A stretch of 33,091 bases of DNA from Candidatus Stahliibacteriota bacterium (GCA_030602565.1 JAUVZL010000031.1:1-33091); one strand, 5' to 3'. Counted from the first letter of the stretch, positions 24,288-32,580 are shown. Numbers and translations: made by a program. Notes: generated by a model not told the origin, from the letters alone.

Positions 24288-25360
24288 TATCCAGATTTTG
24301 ACAGCTGTTCCATTTCTTTATGGAACGTGTCCGGATTGAGGGATTTTGACTCAGCTTCCTCCCGTGCAAGGACATTCTTTTTTACCAGGCTGGCGAGAGA
24401 TGCATCAAAAGCTATCATACCCAGTTGTTGGGATGTTTGCAGAATTGAGGATATCTGATGAGTCTTTGCCTCCCGTATCAGATTTCTCACGGCCGGGGTG
24501 GCAATCAGTATTTCGGCTACAGCAATTCGTCCCTTGCCATCGGCGCGTTTTAAGAGGTTCTGGGAAACAACGCAAAGGAGGTTCAGTGAAAGTTGCATCC
24601 TTATTTGGTTTTGTTGATGGGGCGGAAAGACATCAATGATGCGGTCAATTGTTGATATTGAATCAGCTGTGTGTAATGTTGTTATTACAGTATGTCCAGT
24701 TTCAGCGGCGGTAATAGCTAACGCAATTGTTTCTAAATCTCTCATTTCACCTACGAGGATAACGTCCGGGTCCTGTCGGAGCACGAATTTGAGGGCATTG
24801 GCAAAAGAATGGGTGTCTTTACCGACTTCTCTTTGGGTCACTAATGCCTGTTTATTTTTGTGAATGAACTCAACTGGATCCTCGACTGTTACGATGTGAC
24901 ACTTGTCATTTGTATTGCGGTGATCTAATAGGGCAGCTTGGGTTGTTGATTTACCGCAGCCGGAAGGTCCAGTGACAACAATTAGACCGCGTGGTCTCAA
25001 GGTCATTTCTTTCAGCCCTGCAGCAAAACCGATTTCGTCGAGGGTGGGGATTTTTGAGGGGATAAGTCGAAATACACCGCCCAGGTTACCCTTTTGTTTG
25101 AATAAGTTGATTCGAAATCTCTCACCGGTGGGTGTGGTATATGAAAAATCGAGTTCAAACGTTTTTTTATATTCTTCTAACTGTTTTTTTGACAGAAGTT
25201 CAACAAGACCGGTTTCAATATCGACTTTATTTAGTGGCGGTAGATCGAGTAATTTCAAATCGCCATCAACGCGCATAATAGGTGGCGAATTGACTTTGAG
25301 TATTAAATCTGACGCATTATACTGGATCTGTGCTCTGATAAGATCGTGCAGTTTGGTCAT
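24287..25360 (-). CDS. pilT: PilT-type pilus retraction ATPase (paralogue 2, variant Walker A)
   Basis: The 357-residue hexameric ATPase has the PilT layout: YNASDLILKVNSPPIMRVDG, Walker A GPSGCGKSTT (131-140), Asp box VTVEDPVEFIH, Walker B DPDVILVGEMRD and His box HTVITTLHT. The PilT-characteristic AVRNLIREAK is present, then MIAFDASLASLVKKNVL. The Walker A loop reads PSGCG where the other two paralogues have TTGSG or PTGSG, and the helix after it has QAAL in place of LAA. The basic residues that bind ATP are kept, so activity is likely. It begins two bases after the stop of paralogue 3 and overlaps recG, so these form one transcription unit. With no pilin or pilus assembly gene in the window, the pilus itself is inferred. 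Confidence 0.9.
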   Translation of the reverse strand: MTKLHDLIRAQIQYNASDLILKVNSPPIMRVDGDLKLLDLPPLNKVDIETGLVELLSKKQLEEYKKTFELDFSYTTPTGERFRINLFKQKGNLGGVFRLIPSKIPTLDEIGFAAGLKEMTLRPRGLIVVTGPSGCGKSTTQAALLDHRNTNDKCHIVTVEDPVEFIHKNKQALVTQREVGKDTHSFANALKFVLRQDPDVILVGEMRDLETIALAITAAETGHTVITTLHTADSISTIDRIIDVFPPHQQNQIRMQLSLNLLCVVSQNLLKRADGKGRIAVAEILIATPAVRNLIREAKTHQISSILQTSQQLGMIAFDASLASLVKKNVLAREEAESKSLNPDTFHKEMEQLSKSG

Positions 25361-25362
25361 TG

Positions 25363-26421
25363 CTAAGCCCTTTTTTCAAATTCATCTGGGTTATTACAAT
25401 TTGCAAGAGCCTCTTCGTATTCGATGACACCCTGATGAAATAAGTTTTTCAGGTATTGATCCATCTGTATCATACCCATCCTTGAGCCAGTCTGGATAGA
25501 CGTGTAGATTTGAGGAGTTTTGGCTTCTCGGATAGCGCTTCTTATCGCCGGCGTGCAAACCATGATTTCAAAGGCAGCAGCTCTTCCAGGGCCGCCTTTG
25601 CGGCGTACCAGGGTTTCTGTGATTACGGCCTGGAGGGTCGTTGACAGTTGCAGCCGGATTTGCTGCTGCTGTGCTGGCGGAAAGACATCTATTATTCGGT
25701 CGACCGTCTGGACCGCATCAATAGTGTGCAGGGTTGAAAAAACCAAGTGGCCAGTCTCGGCAGCAGTTATTGTTTGCGCAACCGTTTCGAGATCCCGCAT
25801 TTCACCAACTAAGATAATATCTGGATTTTGTCTGACAACTCGGCGCAAAGCTTCTGCATAAGAAAGCGTGTCAATGCCGATTTCCCGCTGTTCAATTATA
25901 GACTTGGTGTCGCGATGCAAGAATTCAATGGGATCTTCTACCGTAATTATGTGTTTTTCCTGGGTTTGATTTATATGTTCTATGATAGCGGCAAGAGTAG
26001 TGGATTTACCGCTGCCAGTTGGTCCAGTGACAAGAACCAGACCACGCGGTAGTTCGGCGATTTTCTTGAACACGCTTGGGAAACCCCACTCATCAATGGT
26101 TTTTATTTTAAGCGGGATGATTCTCATGACCGCACCAATGTGACCCATTTGTCTAAAGCAATTGACCCTGAACCTTGCGACACCGGATATTTCATATGCC
26201 ATATCAAATTCCAACATCTTGTGGAATTTGTCTTTCTGGAGGGGCTTCATCAAGCCGTAGATAAGACATTCAAGATCCTGGTCGTCGAGCGGCTTTTGTT
26301 CCATTCTTTGGAGTTTTCCAGCGACCCTGAGGATAGGTGGTTCTCCATAGCGGAGATGGAGGTCTGAACCTTCTCTTAAGACCAGTTCTTCAAGGAGAAC
26401 ATCAAGCTCTATTCTTGCCAT
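25363..26421 (-). CDS. pilT: PilT-type pilus retraction ATPase (paralogue 3)
   Basis: The 352-residue protein is the most canonical PilT of the three: GSDLHLRYGEPPILRVAG, Walker A GPTGSGKST (133-141), ITVEDPIEFLH, PDIILVGEMRD, HLVFSTLHTIDAVQTVDRII and the AIRSAIREAK motif, with a C-terminal GMIQMDQYLKNL. It would use ATP hydrolysis to depolymerise pilins. It lies 22 bases after the FN3-like lipoprotein and two bases before paralogue 2. No Shine-Dalgarno is found before the ATG, but an extended -10 promoter ends seven bases upstream, which predicts a leaderless transcript besides the operon mRNA. Similarity between paralogues 2 and 3 suggests a tandem duplication. Confidence 0.92.
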   Translation of the reverse strand: MARIELDVLLEELVLREGSDLHLRYGEPPILRVAGKLQRMEQKPLDDQDLECLIYGLMKPLQKDKFHKMLEFDMAYEISGVARFRVNCFRQMGHIGAVMRIIPLKIKTIDEWGFPSVFKKIAELPRGLVLVTGPTGSGKSTTLAAIIEHINQTQEKHIITVEDPIEFLHRDTKSIIEQREIGIDTLSYAEALRRVVRQNPDIILVGEMRDLETVAQTITAAETGHLVFSTLHTIDAVQTVDRIIDVFPPAQQQQIRLQLSTTLQAVITETLVRRKGGPGRAAAFEIMVCTPAIRSAIREAKTPQIYTSIQTGSRMGMIQMDQYLKNLFHQGVIEYEEALANCNNPDEFEKRA

Positions 26422-26428
26422 AGGGGAT

Positions 26429-26437
26429 ACTATACCA
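26429..26437 (-). promoter_or_regulatory. Possible extended -10 promoter inside the operon, before pilT-like 3
   Basis: On the minus strand TGG-TATAGT is followed by seven bases and the ATG at 26421. No good -35 hexamer is present (GAGAAC at 16 bp), but the TGn extension can compensate. It would give a leaderless mRNA for a gene that has no Shine-Dalgarno. Confidence 0.4.
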
Positions 26438-26443
26438 GATGAG

Positions 26444-27190
26444 CTAAGGTGTTCTCCTCATGAAAGCTCGGAGTCCAATAGAGGTATCTGTAATATAGTC
26501 TAACTGGCCGATCTTAGAAGAGGAGATTTTTATTATGTAGAAAGAAAGTGTACCAAATAACGCATCAGCTCCATAAACGACTAATTGGGTATTAGTCAAG
26601 GTCGTATCAACAAGCGGGTTGGTGAGGATCTGCAATAGCTCTTCGATCGGTGTGTTCAGGATACTGTCGATTTGTGAAAATGATGTCTCATAGATTGCGA
26701 CATCAGTTTCATCAAATCCTGCAAGCGCGCTGAAGTTTATGGTCAGGGTAGCGGTAGCGGTAGTATCTATCGTTATGAATTCAGTATCTGGTTGTACGAA
26801 ATGTTGGGTCCCGGGTATTGTGCAATCCGTGGTCACAAAATAATCTACCGACTTGCCGACAAGAAAACCCAAACGGTAGGATACCGCGAGGTTTGGTTCA
26901 AGCAAGTCAGACGTATCAGTAAACGTCATCAACGAAGTAATAGAATCTACATAAGCAATCGAATCATAGTCACTTGAGATCTGTCTTTCGACAATCACAC
27001 CGTCACCATTAGGCGTGGTATAAACCCAGGTCCAGGAAAGGTTGACAAAAGCCTCTTCAATATCACCTGCCGTGTTTTCGAATTTCACCATTTCCGCGGT
27101 GTGTTTGAGCACGCATTCAGTATTGATCTCTAAGCCAGTATTGCAGGCAACCAGAATAAGAATCGATGATATCACCAAAAATCTTTTCAT
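26444..27190 (-). CDS. Lipoprotein with fibronectin type III-like region
   Basis: The 248-residue protein has a basic start, a hydrophobic helix and a perfect lipobox LVAC (C16), so it should be lipidated and anchored in a membrane facing the periplasm or outside. Residues about 40-115 read like a fibronectin type III sandwich (VNLSWTWVYTT, then VERQISSDYDSIAYVDSIT and NLAVSYRLGFLVG). The rest is Thr/Ile/Asp-rich beta sequence (FITIDTTATATLTINFSAL) without a recognised domain. AGGGGG precedes ATG 27190. It is the first gene of the unit with pilT-like 3, pilT-like 2, recG and the DUF4837-like gene. No enzymatic motif is seen; a structural or adhesion role is possible but not shown. Confidence 0.75.
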   Translation of the reverse strand: MKRFLVISSILILVACNTGLEINTECVLKHTAEMVKFENTAGDIEEAFVNLSWTWVYTTPNGDGVIVERQISSDYDSIAYVDSITSLMTFTDTSDLLEPNLAVSYRLGFLVGKSVDYFVTTDCTIPGTQHFVQPDTEFITIDTTATATLTINFSALAGFDETDVAIYETSFSQIDSILNTPIEELLQILTNPLVDTTLTNTQLVVYGADALFGTLSFYIIKISSSKIGQLDYITDTSIGLRAFMRRTP

Positions 27191-27212
27191 ATAACCCCCT
27201 TATAATCGCGTA

Positions 27213-27241
27213 AGAATACCCATTTTTGCGTTACTTGTCAA
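27213..27241 (-). promoter_or_regulatory. Promoter of the lipoprotein-pilT-recG unit
   Basis: TTGACA (27241-27236), a 17 bp spacer and TATTCT (27218-27213) lie on the minus strand. The leader to ATG 27190 is about 15-20 bases and contains AGGGGG as ribosome-binding site. Confidence 0.65.
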
Positions 27242-27253
27242 GAGATATTTTTA

Positions 27254-27278
27254 AGATTTCTGAAAAAATAAGAAATCT
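27254..27278 (-). terminator. AT-rich inverted repeat downstream of rodA
   Basis: AGATTTCT and AGAAATCT form a perfect 8 bp stem with a nine-base loop, about 48 bases after the rodA stop codon. The stem is weak and is followed on the minus strand by TTAAAAATAT rather than a clean U-run, so termination is only possible. Between it and rodA, GATTACA/GATACA words recur at 27281, 27290, 27301 and 27310. Confidence 0.3.
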
Positions 27279-27325
27279 CTGATTACAACGATACAAAAGA
27301 GATTACAGAGATATCATTGTGAAGT

Positions 27326-28504
27326 CTAGTACTTAAACTTTGACCTTGACACGGCAAGGCAAACGCCTATTGCCATATAGCAAGCAAGGAGCGAAGAACC
27401 GCCATAGCTGATAAATGGTAAGGGTACACCGGTTACTGGTAAAAGACCCAAGGTCATCCCCATATTTACGAATGTTTGATATCCCAGCCAGGCAAGTACT
27501 CCGGCAACTATGATACTGGAAAAACGGTTTTTTGTTGTTCTTGTAAGAAGCAGTAGTTCATAGAAGAGATAGGCAAAGACAAGGGTTGTTAAGATGATGC
27601 CGATCAGACCGAATTCTTCACCGAGACATGAGAATACGAAATCAGTATGCCTCAATGGCAGAAATTCCAGTTTTTTCTGGGTTCCTGACAAGAACCCTTT
27701 ACCAATGATGCCGCCTGAACCAATGGCGATTTTTGATTGGATAGTCTGCCACGCCATGCCTCGAGGATCGACCCATGGTGAGAAAAAAGTGATTATACGC
27801 TCTTGCTGATAAGGTTTCAGCAAATTCCAAACAAGGGGCATTACTAAACCGGCGAGGAAGTTGCTAACGGTGCCATAGATAAAGTCATTCAGTTGTTTAT
27901 GAAAATAGAGGAAGACGGTTAAGCCTATGAAATATGCTACCCAGACATAAATGATAAAGCTTGCCGCGGCGGAGACAAGGGGAGAGAAGAAGATGAAAAT
28001 TTTAGTCGCTGGCATACCAGCCCAGTACAACATGAGCAAGAGGATTGGAAAGAAAATCTGAGCACTTCCTAAATCAGGTTCCAAGAATATTAAGATTGCG
28101 GGCATCGCGATTATGACAAGGGGCACCAGAAGGTCTGAGAATCGTTTCATTTTCTTCCGTGCAGCGAGGTAACTTGCGAGAAAAACCACGGTTGCAAACT
28201 TGGTGAATTCAGATGGCTGGATCGCGACCGTACCGATCTTAAACCAGCGTTTTGGATAAGAACTTTGGGTGAGGAGTAAGATAAGAAGGAGGATTATCGC
28301 TCCAATGTATAGTGCTGGCGCAATATTTGACCAGAACCTTGGGGGGATTCTCGAGAGGACTATCGCGGTGATCATTGCGATGACCAGCCAAACTGTTTGT
28401 TTTATGAGGGTATATAGGTCCGCAGTTGAGAATACCATGAGGAGACCGATGAGTGAGAGTACGGTAACCGCGACGATAATCCCGAAGTTAGTCTTCTTTT
28501 GCAT
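27326..28504 (-). CDS. rodA: RodA peptidoglycan glycosyltransferase (SEDS family)
   Basis: RodA polymerises glycan strands for side-wall growth together with PBP2 and MreB. The 392 residues contain about ten membrane helices (LSLIGLLMVFSTADLY at the start, LLILLLLT, and so on). Family blocks include WFKIGTVAIQPSEFTKFATVVFLASYLA, split here as QPSEF-TKFA; FLEPDLGSAQIF with the conserved Asp; GIIGKGFLSGTQ; LPLRHTDFVFSCLGEEFGLIG; and TGVPLPFISYGGSSLL. The start overlaps the PBP2 gene by 17 bases. It ends the mreB-mreC-mreD-mrdA-rodA operon. Compared with E. coli RodA (370) it is slightly longer in the loop around residues 190-230. No missing catalytic residue was seen. Confidence 0.96.
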   Translation of the reverse strand: MQKKTNFGIIVAVTVLSLIGLLMVFSTADLYTLIKQTVWLVIAMITAIVLSRIPPRFWSNIAPALYIGAIILLLILLLTQSSYPKRWFKIGTVAIQPSEFTKFATVVFLASYLAARKKMKRFSDLLVPLVIIAMPAILIFLEPDLGSAQIFFPILLLMLYWAGMPATKIFIFFSPLVSAAASFIIYVWVAYFIGLTVFLYFHKQLNDFIYGTVSNFLAGLVMPLVWNLLKPYQQERIITFFSPWVDPRGMAWQTIQSKIAIGSGGIIGKGFLSGTQKKLEFLPLRHTDFVFSCLGEEFGLIGIILTTLVFAYLFYELLLLTRTTKNRFSSIIVAGVLAWLGYQTFVNMGMTLGLLPVTGVPLPFISYGGSSLLACYMAIGVCLAVSRSKFKY

Positions 28505-30212
28505 ATTGCGTAACCCTTGTATTATTGAGAAAGGTGCGAATTATTTTACCGACGGCTGGTGCTGCTACACTTCCGCCGTGCCCGGCATTTTCCATAACCA
28601 GACACACCAAGATATCTGGCGCGTCCCCAGGAGCATAACCTATGAATAAGGCATGATCATCACCATGGGGATTCTGGACTGTTCCGGTTTTACCGCACAC
28701 TACGTAATCATCAAGACGAGCCAAACCACCGGTACCAGAGGCGACAACGCCGGCGAGCATTTCCTTGATAATCTCAATTGATGCCGGGGAGATATCGGCT
28801 GTATGATATGCATAGTCGTCAGTCTTAGTAACATGGGGCACAACGATTTCACCATCATTTGCAAATGCTGTGTAAGCGCAAGCCATTTGCAGGGGCGTAG
28901 TGAGTAAGTCACCCTGCCCAATGCTCAAATTAAAGATGTGTCCTTCAGTCCAGTTCTTGCCGTACTTCTTTTCTAAGAACGCTCGGTCAGGTAAGAGGCC
29001 TTTTTTTTCGCCGGGTAAATCAATGCCGGTGAGCTTGCCAAAGCCGAGCGCGCTTATCCTTGATACGATTGTGTCAATTCCAATAAATGCACCGAGTTGA
29101 TAAAAATAGATGTCGCATGAATGGATTATGGCGCCGCTAAGCTGCAGCTTGCCGTGCTTTTTCCAACACTTGAATGTCCGTCTTCCTAAGCGATATTTGC
29201 CAGTACATGTTTTGAAGGTTTTTTCAGGGGTAATCATATTAGCGTCCAGAGCCGCAAGGGCAACAAATGGTTTGAATGTGGACCCACCTGGATAACAACT
29301 CATCAGCGCGCGGTTATACATCGGCGCATCCGGTGCTTTGTTAAGTATTTCCCATTCTTTTTTTTTCATTCCATGGACAAAAAGATTTGGGTCAAAACCA
29401 GGTTTTGAATAAAGAACAAGGATGTCTCCATTCTTTGGGTCCAGACACACGCAAGCTGCCCTTTTGTACTTTTCCAAGTAGACCGCCACCGATTCAGTCA
29501 ACACGACATCGATTGTTGTGTAGAAGTCCTGCCCGTTGACTGCAGGGATCGTTCTTTTTTCAGCGATTTTACCTATTTCTCTGCCCCGCGCATCAACTTC
29601 GACAAATTCGATACCGTAGTTCCCCTTCAATTGATTTTCATTGTGTTCTTCAATGCCCATCCTTCCTATGTAATCATTGATAGAGTAGCCCTGTAATCGC
29701 TTTATTTCTTGGTGTGTTATTTCACCAACATAACCAAGGAGATGGCAGAGCAGTTCACCATATGGATAGTTCCTAAGTGGTTCAACACCAACTTCAATGC
29801 CTTTGAGGTCATCTATGTTTTCTTCAATAATCGACAGTTGTCTGTAAGATATGTCGTGGGCGATTTTTACAGGCATAAAGGGATTCTTCTCAAGCTTGAA
29901 TTTATCCTGGGCAGTTTTTTTATCGATATCAAGAATCTTTGATATACTTTCCAGGGTTTTGTTATCGATCATCGATTGGATTACTGACACATAGAAACCT
30001 GGTCTCGTATTGGCGATTTCGATTCCGTTTCGGTCAAAAATTTTGCCGCGCGATGCGGTGATATATCGCTGTCTTATTCGATTTTTTTCCGCGAGTCGAG
30101 AATACTTCTTGCCCTCGATCACCTGTAGTTTTATGCTTGCAATGATGATAATGATCGCGGTGCCGATGATGACATTGCGCAGGAACTTGAATTTCTTTAT
30201 GTTCTCATCCAT
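28488..30212 (-). CDS. mrdA: Penicillin-binding protein 2 (elongasome transpeptidase)
   Basis: A class B PBP that crosslinks peptidoglycan made by RodA. The 574 residues comprise a single N-terminal membrane anchor (about 13-30), the dimerisation region (ITASRGKIFDRNGIEIANT) and the transpeptidase domain. Catalytic S311 and K314 are in the STFK motif, the second motif is S365-C-D367 (the usual form is SxN or SxD) and K508-T-G510 closes the site. A class-typical FNLSIGQGDLLTTPLQMA is present. Only a weak AAGG precedes the ATG. Its start overlaps mreD by 16 bases and its end overlaps rodA by 17, so it is translated within the mre cluster. The length is a little below E. coli PBP2 (633), as is common outside proteobacteria. 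Confidence 0.96.
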   Translation of the reverse strand: MDENIKKFKFLRNVIIGTAIIIIIASIKLQVIEGKKYSRLAEKNRIRQRYITASRGKIFDRNGIEIANTRPGFYVSVIQSMIDNKTLESISKILDIDKKTAQDKFKLEKNPFMPVKIAHDISYRQLSIIEENIDDLKGIEVGVEPLRNYPYGELLCHLLGYVGEITHQEIKRLQGYSINDYIGRMGIEEHNENQLKGNYGIEFVEVDARGREIGKIAEKRTIPAVNGQDFYTTIDVVLTESVAVYLEKYKRAACVCLDPKNGDILVLYSKPGFDPNLFVHGMKKKEWEILNKAPDAPMYNRALMSCYPGGSTFKPFVALAALDANMITPEKTFKTCTGKYRLGRRTFKCWKKHGKLQLSGAIIHSCDIYFYQLGAFIGIDTIVSRISALGFGKLTGIDLPGEKKGLLPDRAFLEKKYGKNWTEGHIFNLSIGQGDLLTTPLQMACAYTAFANDGEIVVPHVTKTDDYAYHTADISPASIEIIKEMLAGVVASGTGGLARLDDYVVCGKTGTVQNPHGDDHALFIGYAPGDAPDILVCLVMENAGHGGSVAAPAVGKIIRTFLNNTRVTQYAKED

Positions 30213-30616
30213 ACCTTGTATTTTATTTTATTGGATATTAAGACCAATGGCAAGAAACACATAATTGTGAAGATAATAGGTTGGATCCTCACCGGTGCGG
30301 AAATTGCGATGTGTGTTACAAACACTTTCGCCAGGTAATAGACGGCGAAGACAATCCAGTTTACCCACATATTTTGCTTAAAGTACTTTTTAACATATAA
30401 TAGAGTTTGCACAAATATAACGTAAATGAGGATATTTACACCTAAGACAACGGGGTGGAATAAATCGATGAGGAGTCCGGCGAAAAAAGAAAAAATAAGG
30501 GCAAATCTTTCATCTTCATTGAAAACCAAATAAAATATCAGTATCGAAATTAGATCGATATATAGGTTGAAAGGCAGCAGGACATAAAGTAGTGCAAAAT
30601 ACAATAGGTATTTCAA
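30197..30616 (-). CDS. mreD: Rod shape-determining protein MreD
   Basis: A small integral membrane protein of the elongasome, 139 residues with four or five hydrophobic helices (YLLYFALLYVLLPF, LISILIFYLVF, FALIFSFFAGLLIDLFHP, ILIYVIFVQTLLYV). FFAGLLIDLFHPVVLGVN fits the central MreD signature. The start is TTG within TTGA, sharing bases with the mreC stop; AAGGA lies a few bases upstream. The assignment rests on pattern and position between mreC and PBP2. It is slightly shorter than E. coli MreD (162). Confidence 0.9.
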   Translation of the reverse strand: MKYLLYFALLYVLLPFNLYIDLISILIFYLVFNEDERFALIFSFFAGLLIDLFHPVVLGVNILIYVIFVQTLLYVKKYFKQNMWVNWIVFAVYYLAKVFVTHIAISAPVRIQPIIFTIMCFLPLVLISNKIKYKVWMRT

Positions 30617-31359
30617 TTGTTTTCCTTGCCATAAACAACATAAACATAATTGAGCCGGTTGATCCGGACGCTCGGTTTTAGATAGACTGGCTTGAAAAAC
30701 TGATCATCTGATTCATCGATTTTTTTCACTGTTCCGATCAAGATGCCTTCGGGGAAAATATCACTCATCCCTGAAGTGTATACAGAGTCACCTATGTTTA
30801 TTTCATCATCTATCCTAACAAAATCAAAAACCAGATTTCCGTGGTTCTTCACAATACCGTGGATGCCTGTTTTAGCATCTAAGGCGCTTGCTGCAAAGCC
30901 ATGTTTTTCGATGGTTTCAACGATCGTGTAATTGTTGCCTACATATCTTATTTTACCGATCAAGCCGTCTATAGAAAGGACTGGTTGATCAATCCGGACA
31001 CCTTCTTTTTCACCGATATTTATGTACAAATAGCTGTTTATGTTTGATGGGTCGCGACCAATTATTTGTGCCTTTTGCAACCGATACTCAGTGGTTTGGT
31101 AATCTGTTGTGTCGAGAAGTATTATCTTCTTCCACTCGGCATTTTCAAGACGCAGACGGTTCACCATGGTCTCCAATTCAGTTATCCGGGTGCTTGAGAC
31201 AGACAGGAAGTCAACGAGTTTAGTAATTGTCGTTACTGGAAAAAGGAGAATCGGAGAAAGGCGGGTTGATATAGTTAGTTTGGTGTGTTCACCGAGTGAC
31301 AGAAAGGTTATTGAGATCAATAAAAGAGAAAAGAAAAATGCTAACTGACGACGCGACAA
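30613..31359 (-). CDS. mreC: Rod shape-determining protein MreC
   Basis: MreC is a bitopic membrane protein that activates PBP2 and bridges it to MreB. The 248-residue product has one N-terminal membrane helix (LAFFFSLLLISITFLSL), a coiled-coil region (about 55-80, ELETMVNRLRLENAEWK) and the periplasmic beta domain with GRDPSNINSYLYINIGEKEGV, DGLIGKIRYVG, and DSVYTSGMSDIFPEGI. The GExxGV and SGxxxxxPxG blocks are family hallmarks. The start is TTG immediately after the mreB TAG, with only a GAAGAGAGAA purine stretch as ribosome-binding site. Shorter than E. coli MreC (367) because the C-terminal extension is missing, as in many phyla. Confidence 0.94.
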   Translation of the reverse strand: MSRRQLAFFFSLLLISITFLSLGEHTKLTISTRLSPILLFPVTTITKLVDFLSVSSTRITELETMVNRLRLENAEWKKIILLDTTDYQTTEYRLQKAQIIGRDPSNINSYLYINIGEKEGVRIDQPVLSIDGLIGKIRYVGNNYTIVETIEKHGFAASALDAKTGIHGIVKNHGNLVFDFVRIDDEINIGDSVYTSGMSDIFPEGILIGTVKKIDESDDQFFKPVYLKPSVRINRLNYVYVVYGKENN

Positions 31360-32424
31360 CTATTCTCTCTTCATTTGGAATATTACTTTTTCATAGGTGG
31401 CCATGTCCTCGAGAATCTTGCCGGCACCAATAACAATTGCTTTATGCGGTTCATCTGCAATCCTTACCGGCAGATTGGTTTCTTCACGAATAAGGGTATC
31501 GATGCCCCTTAACAGAGAACTACCGCCAGCCAGGTAGATACCAGAATTTAGGATGTCAGCCGCGAGTTCTGGTGGCGTTTTTTCTAAGGTTGATCGTATT
31601 GCTTCGATAATCATCGAGAGGGGTTCTTGGATCGCTTCGCGCACCTCGTGACTGGTGAGTTTAATAGTCTTGGGGATACCCGATACAAGATCACGACCTC
31701 GGACTTCATAGGTCTTATCCTCTACTGTGGGAAAGGCATTTCCGATGTCGATTTTTATCTGTTCTGCAGTTTGTTCCCCGATGATTAGATTATAGTTCTT
31801 TTTTATATACTGAACTATTGCATCATCCATTTCATCTCCGGCAATGCGCACCGAGCTATTGGTGACAATGCCAGATAATGCGATTACTGCGATTTCTGTT
31901 GTTCCACCCCCGATGTCGATGACCATGTTACCGGTTGGCGACTGGACAGGTAGATCAATACCGATAGCCGCAGCAATAGGTTCGGATATCAAAAACACTT
32001 CCCTTGCACCAGCTGCTTCGGCCGAATCGCGTACCGCTCTCTTTTCAACCTCGGTAATCCCTGAAGGAACGCAGATAATTATCCTTGGGCGGGTGAACAA
32101 TTTTCTTTTCTGAACTTTTTCAATAAATGTGCGCAGTAGTAACTCAACCATTTCAAAATCCGCAATAACGCCATCTTTCATTGGTCGAATAGCTTTGATA
32201 TCAGCCGGTGTCCTGCCGAGCATCATCTTTGCTTCATCCCCAACGGCAAGGCACTTTTTTGTTTTCGTATCAATTGCTACGACGGTCGGTTCGTTGAGCA
32301 CAATGCCACGGTCGTTCACATAGATAAGCGTAGTGCATGTCCCAAGGTCAATAGCTATGTCACTCACGAATTGGCTTTTCACAAGCCTCAAAAATTTTAG
32401 AACTGCAGTTAAATCAATCGCCAC
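31360..32424 (-). CDS. mreB: Rod shape-determining protein MreB (actin homologue)
   Basis: MreB filaments under the membrane direct the side-wall synthesis machinery. The 354 residues carry the actin-family ATPase motifs: phosphate-1 IAIDLGTCTTLIYV (near 24-36), phosphate-2 MVIDIGGGTTEIAVIALSG and the adenosine loop LAGGSSLLRGID. LNEPTVVAID and GEEAKMMLGRTP-like sequence (GDEAKMMLGRTP) are typical of MreB. A hydrophobic N-terminal stretch (LTAVLKFLRLV) may act as a membrane anchor. The start is GTG 32424 with AAGGAGGA six bases upstream; the ATG five bases further up is out of frame. It is the first gene of the operon, after a promoter about 20 bases away. Confidence 0.97.
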   Translation of the reverse strand: MAIDLTAVLKFLRLVKSQFVSDIAIDLGTCTTLIYVNDRGIVLNEPTVVAIDTKTKKCLAVGDEAKMMLGRTPADIKAIRPMKDGVIADFEMVELLLRTFIEKVQKRKLFTRPRIIICVPSGITEVEKRAVRDSAEAAGAREVFLISEPIAAAIGIDLPVQSPTGNMVIDIGGGTTEIAVIALSGIVTNSSVRIAGDEMDDAIVQYIKKNYNLIIGEQTAEQIKIDIGNAFPTVEDKTYEVRGRDLVSGIPKTIKLTSHEVREAIQEPLSMIIEAIRSTLEKTPPELAADILNSGIYLAGGSSLLRGIDTLIREETNLPVRIADEPHKAIVIGAGKILEDMATYEKVIFQMKRE

Positions 32425-32445
32425 TTCATTTCCTCCTTTTATTTA

Positions 32446-32473
32446 ATAATATCAATTTTCGCCATAAAGTCAA
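32446..32473 (-). promoter_or_regulatory. Promoter of the mreBCD-mrdA-rodA operon
   Basis: TTGACT (32473-32468), a 16 bp spacer and TATTAT (32451-32446) lie on the minus strand. The leader to GTG 32424 is about 15 bases and holds AAGGAGGA. It is back-to-back with the promoter of the small basic gene, with about 38 bp between the -35 boxes. Confidence 0.65.
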
Positions 32474-32511
32474 GAGCGAAAAACCTGCGGTGGTATAGCA
32501 AGACCAATTGC

Positions 32512-32539
32512 TTGACACCTTGTTTTTATTAGGTAAAAT
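32512..32539 (+). promoter_or_regulatory. Promoter of the small basic gene
   Basis: TTGACA (32512-32517), a 16 bp spacer and TAAAAT (32534-32539). A leader of about 35 bases leads to ATG 32581 with AAGGAGGT at 32569-32576, the best Shine-Dalgarno sequence in the window. Confidence 0.65.
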
Positions 32540-32580
32540 TGCAAGTAAAGACAAGGGGATTTAGCAACAAGGAGGTATGA

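Noticed and set aside
24972-25427. 151-codon plus-strand frame opposite pilT-like 2
   Set aside because: It is antisense to conserved PilT motifs and shows no protein-like pattern or ribosome-binding site.
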